A stretch of 63,636 nt of DNA from SLID01 sp041667545 (GTDB lineage: Bacteria > Omnitrophota > Gorgyraeia > Tantalellales > Tantalellaceae), in NCBI GenBank assembly GCA_041667545.1, contig JBAYES010000005.1:1-63636 (forward strand), read 5' to 3'. Under the pieces are notes generated by a model. It was given only the letters and a program-made list of their open reading frames with translations. It did not search any database and was not told the DNA's origin. Of the stretch, positions 26,185-34,368 are shown piece by piece; the stretch's first letter is position 1, and each line of letters starts with the position of its first letter. The position numbers were made by a program, and so were the translations under genes.

Positions 26185-27528
26185 ATGGACAAAAAAACGG
26201 ATATTCTGATAGTGGGCGCGGGACCCGCGGGAGTTGTATGCGCCGGAACAGCCGGGAAATATTATCCGGGTAAGAAAATAACAGTGCTAAAAAACGTTGA
26301 GAACGGTGTTGTGCCTTGCGGGATACCTTATATGTTCTCCAGCTTAAAAAGTTGTGACGAGAATATGGCAGGAACTATAGCGCTGGAGGAAAAGGGCGTG
26401 GAAGTATTCGCGGCGCATGCGGAAGCGATCGATCGGGATAAAAAGATGTTGAGGACGAAGAACGGAGATGACTATACTTACGAGAAGCTGGTTCTGGCGA
26501 CAGGGTCTTCGCCCGTAGTGCCTCCGATCCCGGGGATAGATAAGAACGGGGTTTACCCCATATACAAGGATATGGATACGCTTAAAAGAACCACCGAAAG
26601 TGTTAAAAAGGCGAAAAAAGTGCTTATAATCGGAGGGGGGTTTATAGGGGTGGAATTCGCTGACGAACTTTCAGAAGCGAGTGACGTTAATGTATATCTT
26701 GCCGAGATGCTGCCGAGCATATTGGCTAATTCGTTTGACGCGGAATTCGCTGACCTTGCTAAAGAAAAACTGGAAGCGAAAGGAGTAGAAGTCCTTACCG
26801 GCGTAAGGGTCGAAGAGTTAAAAGGAGATAAAAATGTTGAAGAAGCGGTATTGTCGTCCGGCAGAACAGTAAAAGTGGACGCTGTTGTATTGGGGATAGG
26901 GGCCTCTCCCAATACCGCTCTTGCGGATAACACGGGTCTGGATCTGAGAAAAGGGAAAGGTATCTGGGTGGATGAATATATGAGAACCTCTGATCCCGAC
27001 ATCTTTGCTGTCGGGGACTGCGCCGGGAAAAGGGATTTTTATACCCGGAAAGATACCTTGGTAATGCTGGCTTCTACCGCGACTGCCGAGGCGAGGATCG
27101 CCGGGGCGAATCTTTACCAGCTTAAAGTCGTTCGGGAAAATAAAGGGACGATTGCTATTTATTCGACGTATGTTGACGGACTGGTGCTGGGTTCGGCCGG
27201 ACTTACTGAAGTATCGGCCAGGAAAGAAGGGTTTGAGATAGTTACGGGATGCGCGGAAATGATGGACAAGCATCCCGCCGCGATGCCGGGCGCTAAAAAG
27301 ATCAAGGTCAAGCTGATATTCTCAAAACACTCGGGGATCATAATGGGAGGACAGGTCGCGGGAGGTATGTCCGCGGGTGAAATGATAAATACCATCGGAA
27401 TGGCAATCCAGCAGAGAGTTTCACTTTCAGAATTGGAGACTTTACAGGTGGCGACACACCCCTATCTTACGAGCGCGCCCACGATGTATCCGCTTGTAGT
27501 AGCGGCTCAGAACGCTCAGGTGCTATAG
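26185..27528 (+). CDS. FAD-dependent disulfide reductase / NADH oxidase family (CoA-disulfide-reductase-like)
   Basis: A 447-residue flavoprotein of the pyridine-nucleotide-disulfide family. The FAD site IVGAGPAGVVCAG is at 9-21, the NAD(P)H site IIGGGFIGVEFADE near 148, and the second FAD motif DIFAVGDCAG near 272. A single redox Cys45 lies in VPCGIPYM, as in CoA-disulfide reductases and NADH oxidases. No rhodanese domain is fused. The enzyme could reduce CoA or glutathione-like disulfides, persulfides or oxygen. In this operon a role in protecting Fe-S proteins is plausible but inferred. Confidence 0.85.
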   Translation: MDKKTDILIVGAGPAGVVCAGTAGKYYPGKKITVLKNVENGVVPCGIPYMFSSLKSCDENMAGTIALEEKGVEVFAAHAEAIDRDKKMLRTKNGDDYTYEKLVLATGSSPVVPPIPGIDKNGVYPIYKDMDTLKRTTESVKKAKKVLIIGGGFIGVEFADELSEASDVNVYLAEMLPSILANSFDAEFADLAKEKLEAKGVEVLTGVRVEELKGDKNVEEAVLSSGRTVKVDAVVLGIGASPNTALADNTGLDLRKGKGIWVDEYMRTSDPDIFAVGDCAGKRDFYTRKDTLVMLASTATAEARIAGANLYQLKVVRENKGTIAIYSTYVDGLVLGSAGLTEVSARKEGFEIVTGCAEMMDKHPAAMPGAKKIKVKLIFSKHSGIIMGGQVAGGMSAGEMINTIGMAIQQRVSLSELETLQVATHPYLTSAPTMYPLVVAAQNAQVL

Positions 27529-27627
27529 CGGACATATTTTACACCGTGACGGGATAAAAAATCTGAACAGATCGATCGGGGATGGAATGGTTAGACACGC
27601 AGCCGAGGCCGGCTGAAAGGGAGGGTT

Positions 27628-28446
27628 ATGCTGGACAGAAAAATCGAGGAGATCGAGCAGGACGAGCGTTTAAAAAAGAACTTATCGAAGATAAAGAACA
27701 AAGTGATAGTCATAAGCGGTAAAGGGGGAGTAGGGAAGACCACAATGGCGGTCAATTTAGCTTACAGCCTGGCTCTTAAGGGTAAGAAGACAGGAATACT
27801 GGATGTGGATATTCACGGACCGAATATAGCGAAGATGCTGGGAATAGAGAGTTCAAAATTAACGGCATCTGAAAACGGAATAGAGCCTGCGAAAGTTATG
27901 GATAATCTAAAAGCCATAAGTCTGGCGTTGATGATATCGGATAAAGACCAGCCGATAATATGGCGCGGACCGATGAAAATGATAACTATAAAACAGTTTC
28001 TATCGGATGTTGACTGGGGTGAACTTGACTACTTGATAATAGATTCCCCTCCCGGAACGGGCGATGAGCCGCTTAGTGTTTGCCAGCTTATTCCCGATAT
28101 CAACGGCGCGATCATCGTAACGACCCCGCAGGATGTAGCGGTCCTGGATTCCAGAAAATGCGTCGGGTTTGCCAGGCAGTTAAAGATACCGTCCGTAGGG
28201 ATAATCGAAAATATGAGCGGTTTTGTATGTCCGCATTGCGGGAAAGACGCGGATATTTTTGGAAAAGGCGGAGGGGAACAGGCGGCATTGGATATGGGAG
28301 TTGAGTTTCTGGGCAGGGTTTCGATAGATCTATTTATAGTCAAGTCCGCGGATGAAGGCAGGCCTTTTGTACATTTCAACAAGGAAACTGCCGCGGCCGG
28401 GGCGTTGGGAAGGATAATCGGAAAGATCGAGGAGTGGGCCAAGTGA
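27628..28446 (+). CDS. Mrp/NBP35-family Fe-S cluster carrier ATPase
   Basis: A 272-residue Mrp/ApbC-type P-loop ATPase. The deviant Walker A SGKGGVGKTT ends near residue 39, DVDIHGPNIAKMLG near 63 is the family signature, and CPHC near 197 is the CxxC that holds a bridging [4Fe-4S] cluster in the dimer. There is no N-terminal MIP18 domain. It presumably loads clusters onto target proteins in the cytoplasm. Its stop overlaps the start of the DUF89 gene. The company of NifX/ORP-like proteins recalls the mrp-orp gene sets of sulfate reducers. Confidence 0.93.
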   Translation: MLDRKIEEIEQDERLKKNLSKIKNKVIVISGKGGVGKTTMAVNLAYSLALKGKKTGILDVDIHGPNIAKMLGIESSKLTASENGIEPAKVMDNLKAISLALMISDKDQPIIWRGPMKMITIKQFLSDVDWGELDYLIIDSPPGTGDEPLSVCQLIPDINGAIIVTTPQDVAVLDSRKCVGFARQLKIPSVGIIENMSGFVCPHCGKDADIFGKGGGEQAALDMGVEFLGRVSIDLFIVKSADEGRPFVHFNKETAAAGALGRIIGKIEEWAK

Positions 28447-29333
28447 AGACTTATCTGGACTGTATTCCGTGTTTTTATAAACAGGCGCTTGACGCTTCGA
28501 GAAAAGCCGGAGCGAGCGAGAAGACCCAGAAAAGGATACTGGATGAAGTCGCGGCTGTAATGTCGAGACTTTCTTTAAAGGCATCGCCTCCTGAGATAGC
28601 AAAATATGTATATGCCTTGGTTAGTGAGTTTTCCGGGACAAAAGATCCTTATTCGCGCGAAAAAGTGCGGAGCAATGAACTTGCCCTTGCGTTTTACGGC
28701 AGGTTAAAAAGACGGATGGTTTCATCCGGGGATAGATTATTGCTGGCGGTGGAACTGGCTATCGCGGGAAACATAATTGACTACGGCGTAAAGAACACAC
28801 TGGATATTGACAGTGAGCTTGACACAATAATAAACACGGAAGATGAGGTCATAAAAAAGGAAAGAAAATCCGTGTTTGATTATCCCGGGTTCAAGCGCGC
28901 TTTACAAAAAACAAAGGATATTCTGTATTTAGCGGACAATGCCGGAGAAGTTGTTTTTGACCGCATCCTGATAGAGGAGATCAAAAACATGGATAAAGAT
29001 AAAAAAATAACTTATGTCGTTAAAGAAAGGCCCGTTATTAACGACGCGTTGATGGAGGACGCTGTTTTTTGCGGCATAGATAAGATAGCCGATCTGGTTT
29101 CAAGCGGGTCTGACGCTCCCGGAACGGTACTTTCTTTTTGCTCGGGCGAGTTTCTGGCCATGTACAAAAAGGCCGGAATGGTCATAAGCAAAGGTCAGGG
29201 AAATTTTGAGGCACTTTCAGGGACCGAAAGGCCTGTATTCTTTTTGTTCATGGCAAAATGTCCGGTAATTGCCAGGGATATCGGCTGCAAAATAGGAGAT
29301 GTTATTTTAAAACGCCATAAGGGAAAAAGATAA
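28443..29333 (+). CDS. DUF89 (damage-control phosphatase / ARMT1-like) family protein
   Basis: A 296-residue protein whose start MKTYLDCIPCFYKQALDASR is typical of prokaryotic DUF89 proteins, which include metal-dependent phosphatases acting on damaged or surplus phosphometabolites. LADNAGEVVFD near residue 160 carries the conserved D-N-G-E metal-site region. CxxC (residues 7-10) marks the subgroup. GTG at 28443 overlaps the mrp stop as GTGA; an alternative GTG at 28434 is in frame. The substrate is not known. Confidence 0.85.
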   Translation: MKTYLDCIPCFYKQALDASRKAGASEKTQKRILDEVAAVMSRLSLKASPPEIAKYVYALVSEFSGTKDPYSREKVRSNELALAFYGRLKRRMVSSGDRLLLAVELAIAGNIIDYGVKNTLDIDSELDTIINTEDEVIKKERKSVFDYPGFKRALQKTKDILYLADNAGEVVFDRILIEEIKNMDKDKKITYVVKERPVINDALMEDAVFCGIDKIADLVSSGSDAPGTVLSFCSGEFLAMYKKAGMVISKGQGNFEALSGTERPVFFLFMAKCPVIARDIGCKIGDVILKRHKGKR

Positions 29334-29347
29334 AGGGAGAGGGGATC

Positions 29348-29974
29348 ATGAAATACACCCCGGGATTAACGGATAGACAGATACAGGAAAATAACGATAT
29401 TTTTAATCAAAGACAGGATCTTTACAGGGCAAAAGGGCTGGATTTTCTGAAGTTCCGGAGGTTTATACTTGATAAATCGGGAACATTAACAGGAAACATT
29501 TTAGATGTCGGATCCGGGAGGGGAGTAATGGCTCTTGCCTTGGCGAGGGCGGGATATAGAGTCGTTTCTATAGACAAAAATGAGGAAATGCTGCTGACAA
29601 CAGCGCTGAACCTTGCCTATGAAAATCTACTTCCCTTGGCGGAACTTCATGTTATGGACGCGTATTCGCTTGAGTTTGCGGATGGCGGATTCGACAATAT
29701 TTTTATAGTGGAAGCATTACATCACATCGAGGATATTGACGGGTTTTTTTCAGAGATTGACCGGGTATTATCTTCCGGAGGAAAGCTCGTGGTCGCGGAT
29801 TTCAATAAGAAAGGAATGGAGATAGTGGATCTTGTTCACGGCAATGAAGGGAACAAACACGAAAATTCATTTGTGGGACAGGAGGAAGCGAAGATCTGGG
29901 TTGATCGCAACGGGTACAGGGTTAGAAGTTATGAGGATGAGTGTCATTGGGTTTTAATAGCTGATAAAAAGTAA
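29348..29974 (+). CDS. Class I SAM-dependent methyltransferase
   Basis: A 208-residue methyltransferase. The SAM-binding motif I is LDVGSGRGVMALAL near residue 53, the acidic ribose-binding residue is in VVSIDKNEEM near 73, and VEALHHIEDIDGF near 120 is motif post-II. No specific substrate domain is present; it resembles UbiE/COQ5-like or methylarsenite-type small methyltransferases only in general fold. It lies 14 bases after DUF89 and 33 before the radical SAM gene, so it is probably in the same transcript. Confidence 0.88.
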   Translation: MKYTPGLTDRQIQENNDIFNQRQDLYRAKGLDFLKFRRFILDKSGTLTGNILDVGSGRGVMALALARAGYRVVSIDKNEEMLLTTALNLAYENLLPLAELHVMDAYSLEFADGGFDNIFIVEALHHIEDIDGFFSEIDRVLSSGGKLVVADFNKKGMEIVDLVHGNEGNKHENSFVGQEEAKIWVDRNGYRVRSYEDECHWVLIADKK

Positions 29975-30007
29975 AATATTTTGACCTTAATAAAGGCTTG
30001 GATCAAG

Positions 30008-30958
30008 ATGGAAGACATGGCGCGATTAATAGCGTTTGGACCGGTTCCCTCAAGAAGGTTAGGGCAGAGTTTGGGGATAAATAATATTCCGCCAAAGAGC
30101 TGTTCATATTCTTGTCTTTATTGTCAAGTTGGGCTAACCCGCGACATAACTACAGAGAGAAAAGAGTTCTATAGTGTTAATGATATTTTTTCTAAAGTGG
30201 AGGGAAAGATACGCGGAGCGAAACGTAAAGGGGAGGTAGTTGACTATCTTACTTTTGTCCCGGACGGAGAGCCCACTCTGGATATCAATCTTGGTCGAAC
30301 AATAACAATGCTCAAGCAGTTTGGGATAAAGATAGCTGTTATAACAAACGCTTCTTTGCTGTGGAAAAGTTCTGTCAGGGATTATCTGTGCCTATCTGAT
30401 TGGGTCTCTGTGAAGATCGATGCTGTCAGCGAATATTTGTGGCGAAAGATCAACCGGCCTCACAGATCCCTGGAACTTGATAAGGTATTGATGGGAATAT
30501 CGGAATTTTCAGATGTTTTTAAAGGAGAACTGGCAACGGAAACTATGTTGGTTCAGGATGTGAATGATAGCGATGAAGAGATCAAAAAGATCGCGGAATT
30601 TATATCTAAATTAAGATCCTCGACAAGTTATATCGGCATTCCCACCCGTCCCCCGGCGGGAAAAGACGTAAAAGCTCCGGGAGGGGATACGGTCAACAGG
30701 GCGTACCAGCTTTTCAGGGAGCGGGAGATAAATGTTGAATATCTCATAGGATACGAGGGGAACTCTTTTGCTTTTACCGGAGATGTTGAACAAGATCTCT
30801 TGAGTATTACAGCGGTGCATCCGATGAAAGAGGAGGCGGTAGGAAGATTTTTACTCAAAGCCGACGCGAATTGGGAGATCGTGGAAGGTCTAATAGAGTC
30901 TGGAAAACTAATGAAAGCGCGGTATAGAAATCAGAATTTTTATATGAGGAAAATATGA
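30008..30958 (+). CDS. Radical SAM protein (COG0731-like)
   Basis: A 316-residue radical SAM enzyme. The start FGPVPSRRLGQSLGINNIPP and the cluster motif Cys32-x3-Cys36-x2-Cys39 match a widespread prokaryotic group related to wyosine-type Fe-S oxidoreductases, often annotated only as radical SAM protein. I choose the ATG at 30008 over a TTG at 29981. GEPTL near residue 87 is the SAM-stabilising motif. The C-terminal 60 residues look like a winged helix. The substrate is unknown. It follows the methyltransferase in the same run and overlaps a 27-residue reading frame. Confidence 0.87.
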   Translation: MEDMARLIAFGPVPSRRLGQSLGINNIPPKSCSYSCLYCQVGLTRDITTERKEFYSVNDIFSKVEGKIRGAKRKGEVVDYLTFVPDGEPTLDINLGRTITMLKQFGIKIAVITNASLLWKSSVRDYLCLSDWVSVKIDAVSEYLWRKINRPHRSLELDKVLMGISEFSDVFKGELATETMLVQDVNDSDEEIKKIAEFISKLRSSTSYIGIPTRPPAGKDVKAPGGDTVNRAYQLFREREINVEYLIGYEGNSFAFTGDVEQDLLSITAVHPMKEEAVGRFLLKADANWEIVEGLIESGKLMKARYRNQNFYMRKI

Positions 30959-31038
30959 AAATTACCGGGACCCGACCTTATGATAAAGATGGGCTTAAGG
31001 CTGATGCTGTAAAATTTTTACAAAAAAATATTATCTGA
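30955..31038 (+). CDS. Possible 27-residue peptide, coupled to the radical SAM gene
   Basis: ATG overlaps the radical SAM stop as ATGA. The frame encodes 27 residues (MKITGTRPYDKDGLKADAVK then a hydrophobic end) and closes 35 bases before the next gene. It may be a true small gene, a remnant of a longer one, or chance. There is no family support. Confidence 0.25.
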   Translation: MKITGTRPYDKDGLKADAVKFLQKNII

Positions 31039-31072
31039 GACAGATAAAAACAGGCGAAGGCAAGGGGAGAAA

Positions 31073-32947
31073 ATGATGAACATAGTGATTTCAAGCGGAA
31101 AAGGCGGGACGGGGAAAACCTTTATCTCAACCAATATCGCGTATGTACTTGCAAAAAAAGGCGAAAAAGTGAGGTATCTTGATTGTGATGTGGAGGAACC
31201 GAACGGGCATCTTTTCCTTAAACCCGAGATAACTAAAGAGGAAGATGTTGTTCTTATAGCCCCCTCCGGAGTTGATGAAGAAAAATGCATAAAATGCGGA
31301 AAGTGCGCAGAGGCATGTAATTATAACGCCATAGCTGTTATTAATGGCAAAGTTCTGTTCTTTAACGAGCTATGCCACATATGCGGAGGTTGTAAAATAG
31401 TATGTCCCGTTAACGCTATTGTTGAAAAAGACCGTAAAATAGGGGTTATAAGGCACGGTAAAAGCGGAAAGATAGATTTTCATTACGCGCTTTTAAAAAC
31501 AGCCGAAGGGGGGATGTCGCCACGGCTTGTGAAAAAGGTAAAAGAGTGCGCCGGGGAAGGGATAAATATCCTTGATTCTTCTCCGGGAACGGCTTGTCCG
31601 GTCGTGGAAACGGTAAAAGACGCGGATCTTTGTGTTCTGGTCACCGATCCGACACCTTTTGGGATAAACGACCTTAAGCTGGCGGTGAATATGGCCAGAG
31701 AGATAGGGAAGGAGCCGGTAATTGTGGTGAACAGGGCGGAATACTACAATAATGACCTGAAAGACTATTGCGAAAAAGAGCAGCTGGAAATAATCGGGGA
31801 GATCCCTGACGACAGGAAGATAGCAGAAATATATTCCGTGGGCGACATTGTCACGGAAAAATTGCCGGAATATGAGAAGGTCTTTGAAGAAATGGTTTCC
31901 AGGATCATAGAACGCGCCGGGGCAAAAATACCGGTGAAAAAAAATAAAACAATTGAAGACGCGACCGAAAGACCCAAGCAGGATCCAGAGAGAGCGGAAA
32001 AATATAAAATACCCGAAGGGGGAGTTAAATCCAAAGAACTGGTTGTAATAAGCGGCAAGGGAGGGACGGGGAAAACGTCTATTTTGGCCTGTTTCGCGTC
32101 TTTGAGCAAGAATGCCGTTATTTCGGATTGCGATGTTGACGCGGCTGATCTTCACCTCATTCTTAGCCCCGAGATATTGCAAAGAGGGGATTTTAGCGGA
32201 GGCCTGAAAGTCGAGATAATCGGGAATAAGTGTACCGGATGCGGAAAATGTAAAGAGGCCTGCCGATTTTCGGCTATAAGAGAGAAAATGGAGGGGGGGA
32301 ACAGGAGATTTTTTATTGATCCGGTCGCCTGCGAAGGATGCGGGGTATGTTCCCTTGTATGTGAAGATAATGCCATAAAAACAGACGACGCTGTTAACGG
32401 AGAATGGTTTATTTCAGAAACTCGTTTCGGACCGATGAGCCACGCGAAACTTGGTGTTGCCGAAGAGAATTCGGGAAGACTTGTAACTTTGGTGAGGGAT
32501 AAAGCGGCCTTGCTTGGCCATGAATTTAAAAGGGACAAGGGATTGATAGACGGATCGCCGGGGACGGGGTGTCCCGTAATAGCTTCTTTGACAGGATCGG
32601 ACTACGCTCTCATAGTTACCGAACCAACTGTTTCAGGAGAACATGACATGAAACGTGTTTTGGAACTGACAAAACATTTCGGGATACCTTCCGGGGTCGT
32701 AGTAAATAAATATGATCTCAATCCGGGGATGACCGATAAGATAAAAATCGTAAGCGGGGAATATAATGCCGAATTTATCGGGGTTATTCCTTATGACAAG
32801 GTAGTTACAGAGGCTCAGATGAAAAAACTGTCGGTTGTTGAGTTCTCAAAAGGGCCTGTAACGGAAAGTATAGAAAAAATATGGATGAAGGTATCTGAAA
32901 TTTTTAAAGAACGGCAACCGGGAAGAGGCGCAAATGAACGATCATAA
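31073..32947 (+). CDS. Fused tandem MinD-type ATPase with inserted ferredoxin domains
   Basis: A 624-residue protein made of two complete COG1149-type units. Unit 1 has Walker A SGKGGTGKT (8-16) and an inserted 2[4Fe-4S] domain (CIKCGKCAEACN, then CHICGGCKIVCP, about 65-110). Unit 2 repeats this, with SGKGGTGKT at 327-335, CTGCGKCKEACR and CEGCGVCSLVCE. Both units keep DSSPGT/DGSPGT switch motifs. In most anaerobes these are two adjacent genes; here they are one frame joined by a linker rich in Lys, Glu and Pro (about 285-320). The role is probably ATP-dependent Fe-S cluster handling, as proposed for ORP-linked ATPases. Confidence 0.92.
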   Translation: MMNIVISSGKGGTGKTFISTNIAYVLAKKGEKVRYLDCDVEEPNGHLFLKPEITKEEDVVLIAPSGVDEEKCIKCGKCAEACNYNAIAVINGKVLFFNELCHICGGCKIVCPVNAIVEKDRKIGVIRHGKSGKIDFHYALLKTAEGGMSPRLVKKVKECAGEGINILDSSPGTACPVVETVKDADLCVLVTDPTPFGINDLKLAVNMAREIGKEPVIVVNRAEYYNNDLKDYCEKEQLEIIGEIPDDRKIAEIYSVGDIVTEKLPEYEKVFEEMVSRIIERAGAKIPVKKNKTIEDATERPKQDPERAEKYKIPEGGVKSKELVVISGKGGTGKTSILACFASLSKNAVISDCDVDAADLHLILSPEILQRGDFSGGLKVEIIGNKCTGCGKCKEACRFSAIREKMEGGNRRFFIDPVACEGCGVCSLVCEDNAIKTDDAVNGEWFISETRFGPMSHAKLGVAEENSGRLVTLVRDKAALLGHEFKRDKGLIDGSPGTGCPVIASLTGSDYALIVTEPTVSGEHDMKRVLELTKHFGIPSGVVVNKYDLNPGMTDKIKIVSGEYNAEFIGVIPYDKVVTEAQMKKLSVVEFSKGPVTESIEKIWMKVSEIFKERQPGRGANERS

Positions 32948-33260
32948 AACGATAAATGAGGCAAGAATGATTTTGGGTCTTGGTGAAAGCGCGACGATCC
33001 CCGAAATAAAAGAGGCCTATAGAAAATTGTCCTTGAAATACCATCCGGACAAATGCAAGGAAAAAGACAAAAAAAAGTATGAAGAAAAGTTCAAAGCATT
33101 GAATGCCGCTAATGAAATTCTGGTGGAATATTGCTTGAACTACAAATTTTCGTTTAAAGAAGCGTATGGCAGGGAGGGCCGGAAAGGCGGACAGATGAGT
33201 GACCATTTAAAAAGGTTTTATGACGGATGGTGGGGTGACATAGGAGAGGGAAGAGAATGA
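32934..33260 (+). CDS. J-domain protein
   Basis: A 108-residue DnaJ-like protein. The J domain covers residues 5-70, with YHPDKC carrying the HPD triad at 37-39 that stimulates DnaK. There is no Gly/Phe region or zinc domain, so it is a minimal co-chaperone like HscB or DjlA relatives in concept, though without HscB's C-terminal domain. The start overlaps the previous gene by 14 bases and its stop overlaps the next start by 4. The tight coupling suggests that it brings DnaK to proteins of this operon, perhaps for cluster transfer; this is inference. Confidence 0.88.
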   Translation: MNDHKTINEARMILGLGESATIPEIKEAYRKLSLKYHPDKCKEKDKKKYEEKFKALNAANEILVEYCLNYKFSFKEAYGREGRKGGQMSDHLKRFYDGWWGDIGEGRE

Positions 33261-33940
33261 AGGACATCTTTGGAAAACATTCCCGGAGGTACGACGCGTG
33301 GTATGAAAACAACAAATTCGCGTATTTATCAGAGCTCGAAGCTATAAAGAGGTTTTTGCCGAAAACGGGAAAGGGTCTGGAAATAGGCGTTGGAACGGGA
33401 AGATTTGCCGGTCCCTTAGGGATAAAATGGGGGATAGATCCTTCGGAAAAAGTTTTGAAAATAGCCCGGGAAAGAGGGGTGCGTGTGCGGAAAAGTCATG
33501 GGGAAAAGTTGCCCTTCAGGAACAATACTTTTGATCATGTGGTTTCTATCGTTACCTTAAGTTTTGTAAGATCTCCCGCAAGGGTAATTCAAGAAGCGGA
33601 ACGAGTTCTAAAGAGAAACGGAAAAATTATCATAGGGATAGTCCCGCGGGAAAGTTTTCTCGGGAAAAATTACCTGAAAAAACGGGGACTGTTCTACAAG
33701 GCAGCGAACTTATTGACACCCGAAGAGGTTAAAGATTTTTTGAAGGCATCCGGGTTCGAGGATATTTCGTTTTGTCAAACCATTTTCGTTTTACCGTCTA
33801 AAATGAGATCGGTCCATAAGGTTTCGGAAGGTTATGCGAGAGGCGGTTTTGTAGTGATACGAGCGAAAAAACACGACAAGGGTCAAAAAACATCTAGCGA
33901 CGATCTCTATAGGAGGGAAAAGCATGAAAGACCTGATTAA
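33257..33940 (+). CDS. Class I SAM-dependent methyltransferase (UbiE/Methyltransf_11 type)
   Basis: A 227-residue methyltransferase. Motif I is GLEIGVGTGRFA near residue 39, IDPSEKVLKIA near 57 binds the ribose, and LPFRNNTFDHVVSIVTLSFV near 79 is the Methyltransf_11 core. It overlaps the J-domain gene by 4 bases and the following CoA-binding gene by 17. The C-terminal 30 residues are basic and probably disordered. It does not closely resemble the methyltransferase at 29348. The substrate is unknown. Confidence 0.87.
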   Translation: MKDIFGKHSRRYDAWYENNKFAYLSELEAIKRFLPKTGKGLEIGVGTGRFAGPLGIKWGIDPSEKVLKIARERGVRVRKSHGEKLPFRNNTFDHVVSIVTLSFVRSPARVIQEAERVLKRNGKIIIGIVPRESFLGKNYLKKRGLFYKAANLLTPEEVKDFLKASGFEDISFCQTIFVLPSKMRSVHKVSEGYARGGFVVIRAKKHDKGQKTSSDDLYRREKHERPD

Positions 33941-34307
33941 TGATTTTTTGAAACAGAAAAGTTTTGCTGTTGTGGGGTCATTTAGGAGTGAGAGCAAATA
34001 CGCTTATAAGATCTTAAAGGATCTGGTAAAAAAGGGACACGAGGTTTTCCCCGTTAACCCCAATTTAAGCGAAGTGGAGGGGAGAAAGTGTTATAAAAAA
34101 CTGTCAGATATACCTTCTAAGGTCGATGTTGTTGATATTGTTACCCCGCCGCCTGTTACCGGGAAAATAGTAAGGGAATGCCTGGAAAACTCCATTAAAA
34201 GAGTGTGGCTTCAGCCCGGGGCTGAAAGCGAGGATGCAATAAGGTTCTGCCGCGATAATGGCATAGACGTGATTTACGGGATATGTCTGATGTTAGAGAG
34301 TGAATAG
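33924..34307 (+). CDS. CoA-binding domain protein (YccU-like)
   Basis: A 127-residue Rossmann-fold protein of the CoA_binding_2 family. FAVVGSFRSESKYAYKILKDL (about 13-33) is the nucleotide-binding start, FPVNPNLSEVEGRKCYKKLSDIP the middle, and VWLQPGAESEDAI near 93 the conserved end. The family binds CoA but has no proven reaction in most bacteria. It starts inside the methyltransferase gene. A TGA/GTGA overlap with a longer reading frame of the next gene is seen but not used. Confidence 0.9.
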   Translation: MKDLINDFLKQKSFAVVGSFRSESKYAYKILKDLVKKGHEVFPVNPNLSEVEGRKCYKKLSDIPSKVDVVDIVTPPPVTGKIVRECLENSIKRVWLQPGAESEDAIRFCRDNGIDVIYGICLMLESE

Positions 34308-34368
34308 AGGGCAGGATCCGCCCTGCTCTCCGGATATCTGGATATCCTCCTCAAAGGATGCGAAAAAG

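Noticed and set aside
34300..34368. Upstream GTG start for msrBA
   Set aside because: The 23 extra residues include hairpin-forming sequence and are not typical of MsrB; the ATG at 34369 is preferred, though not proven.
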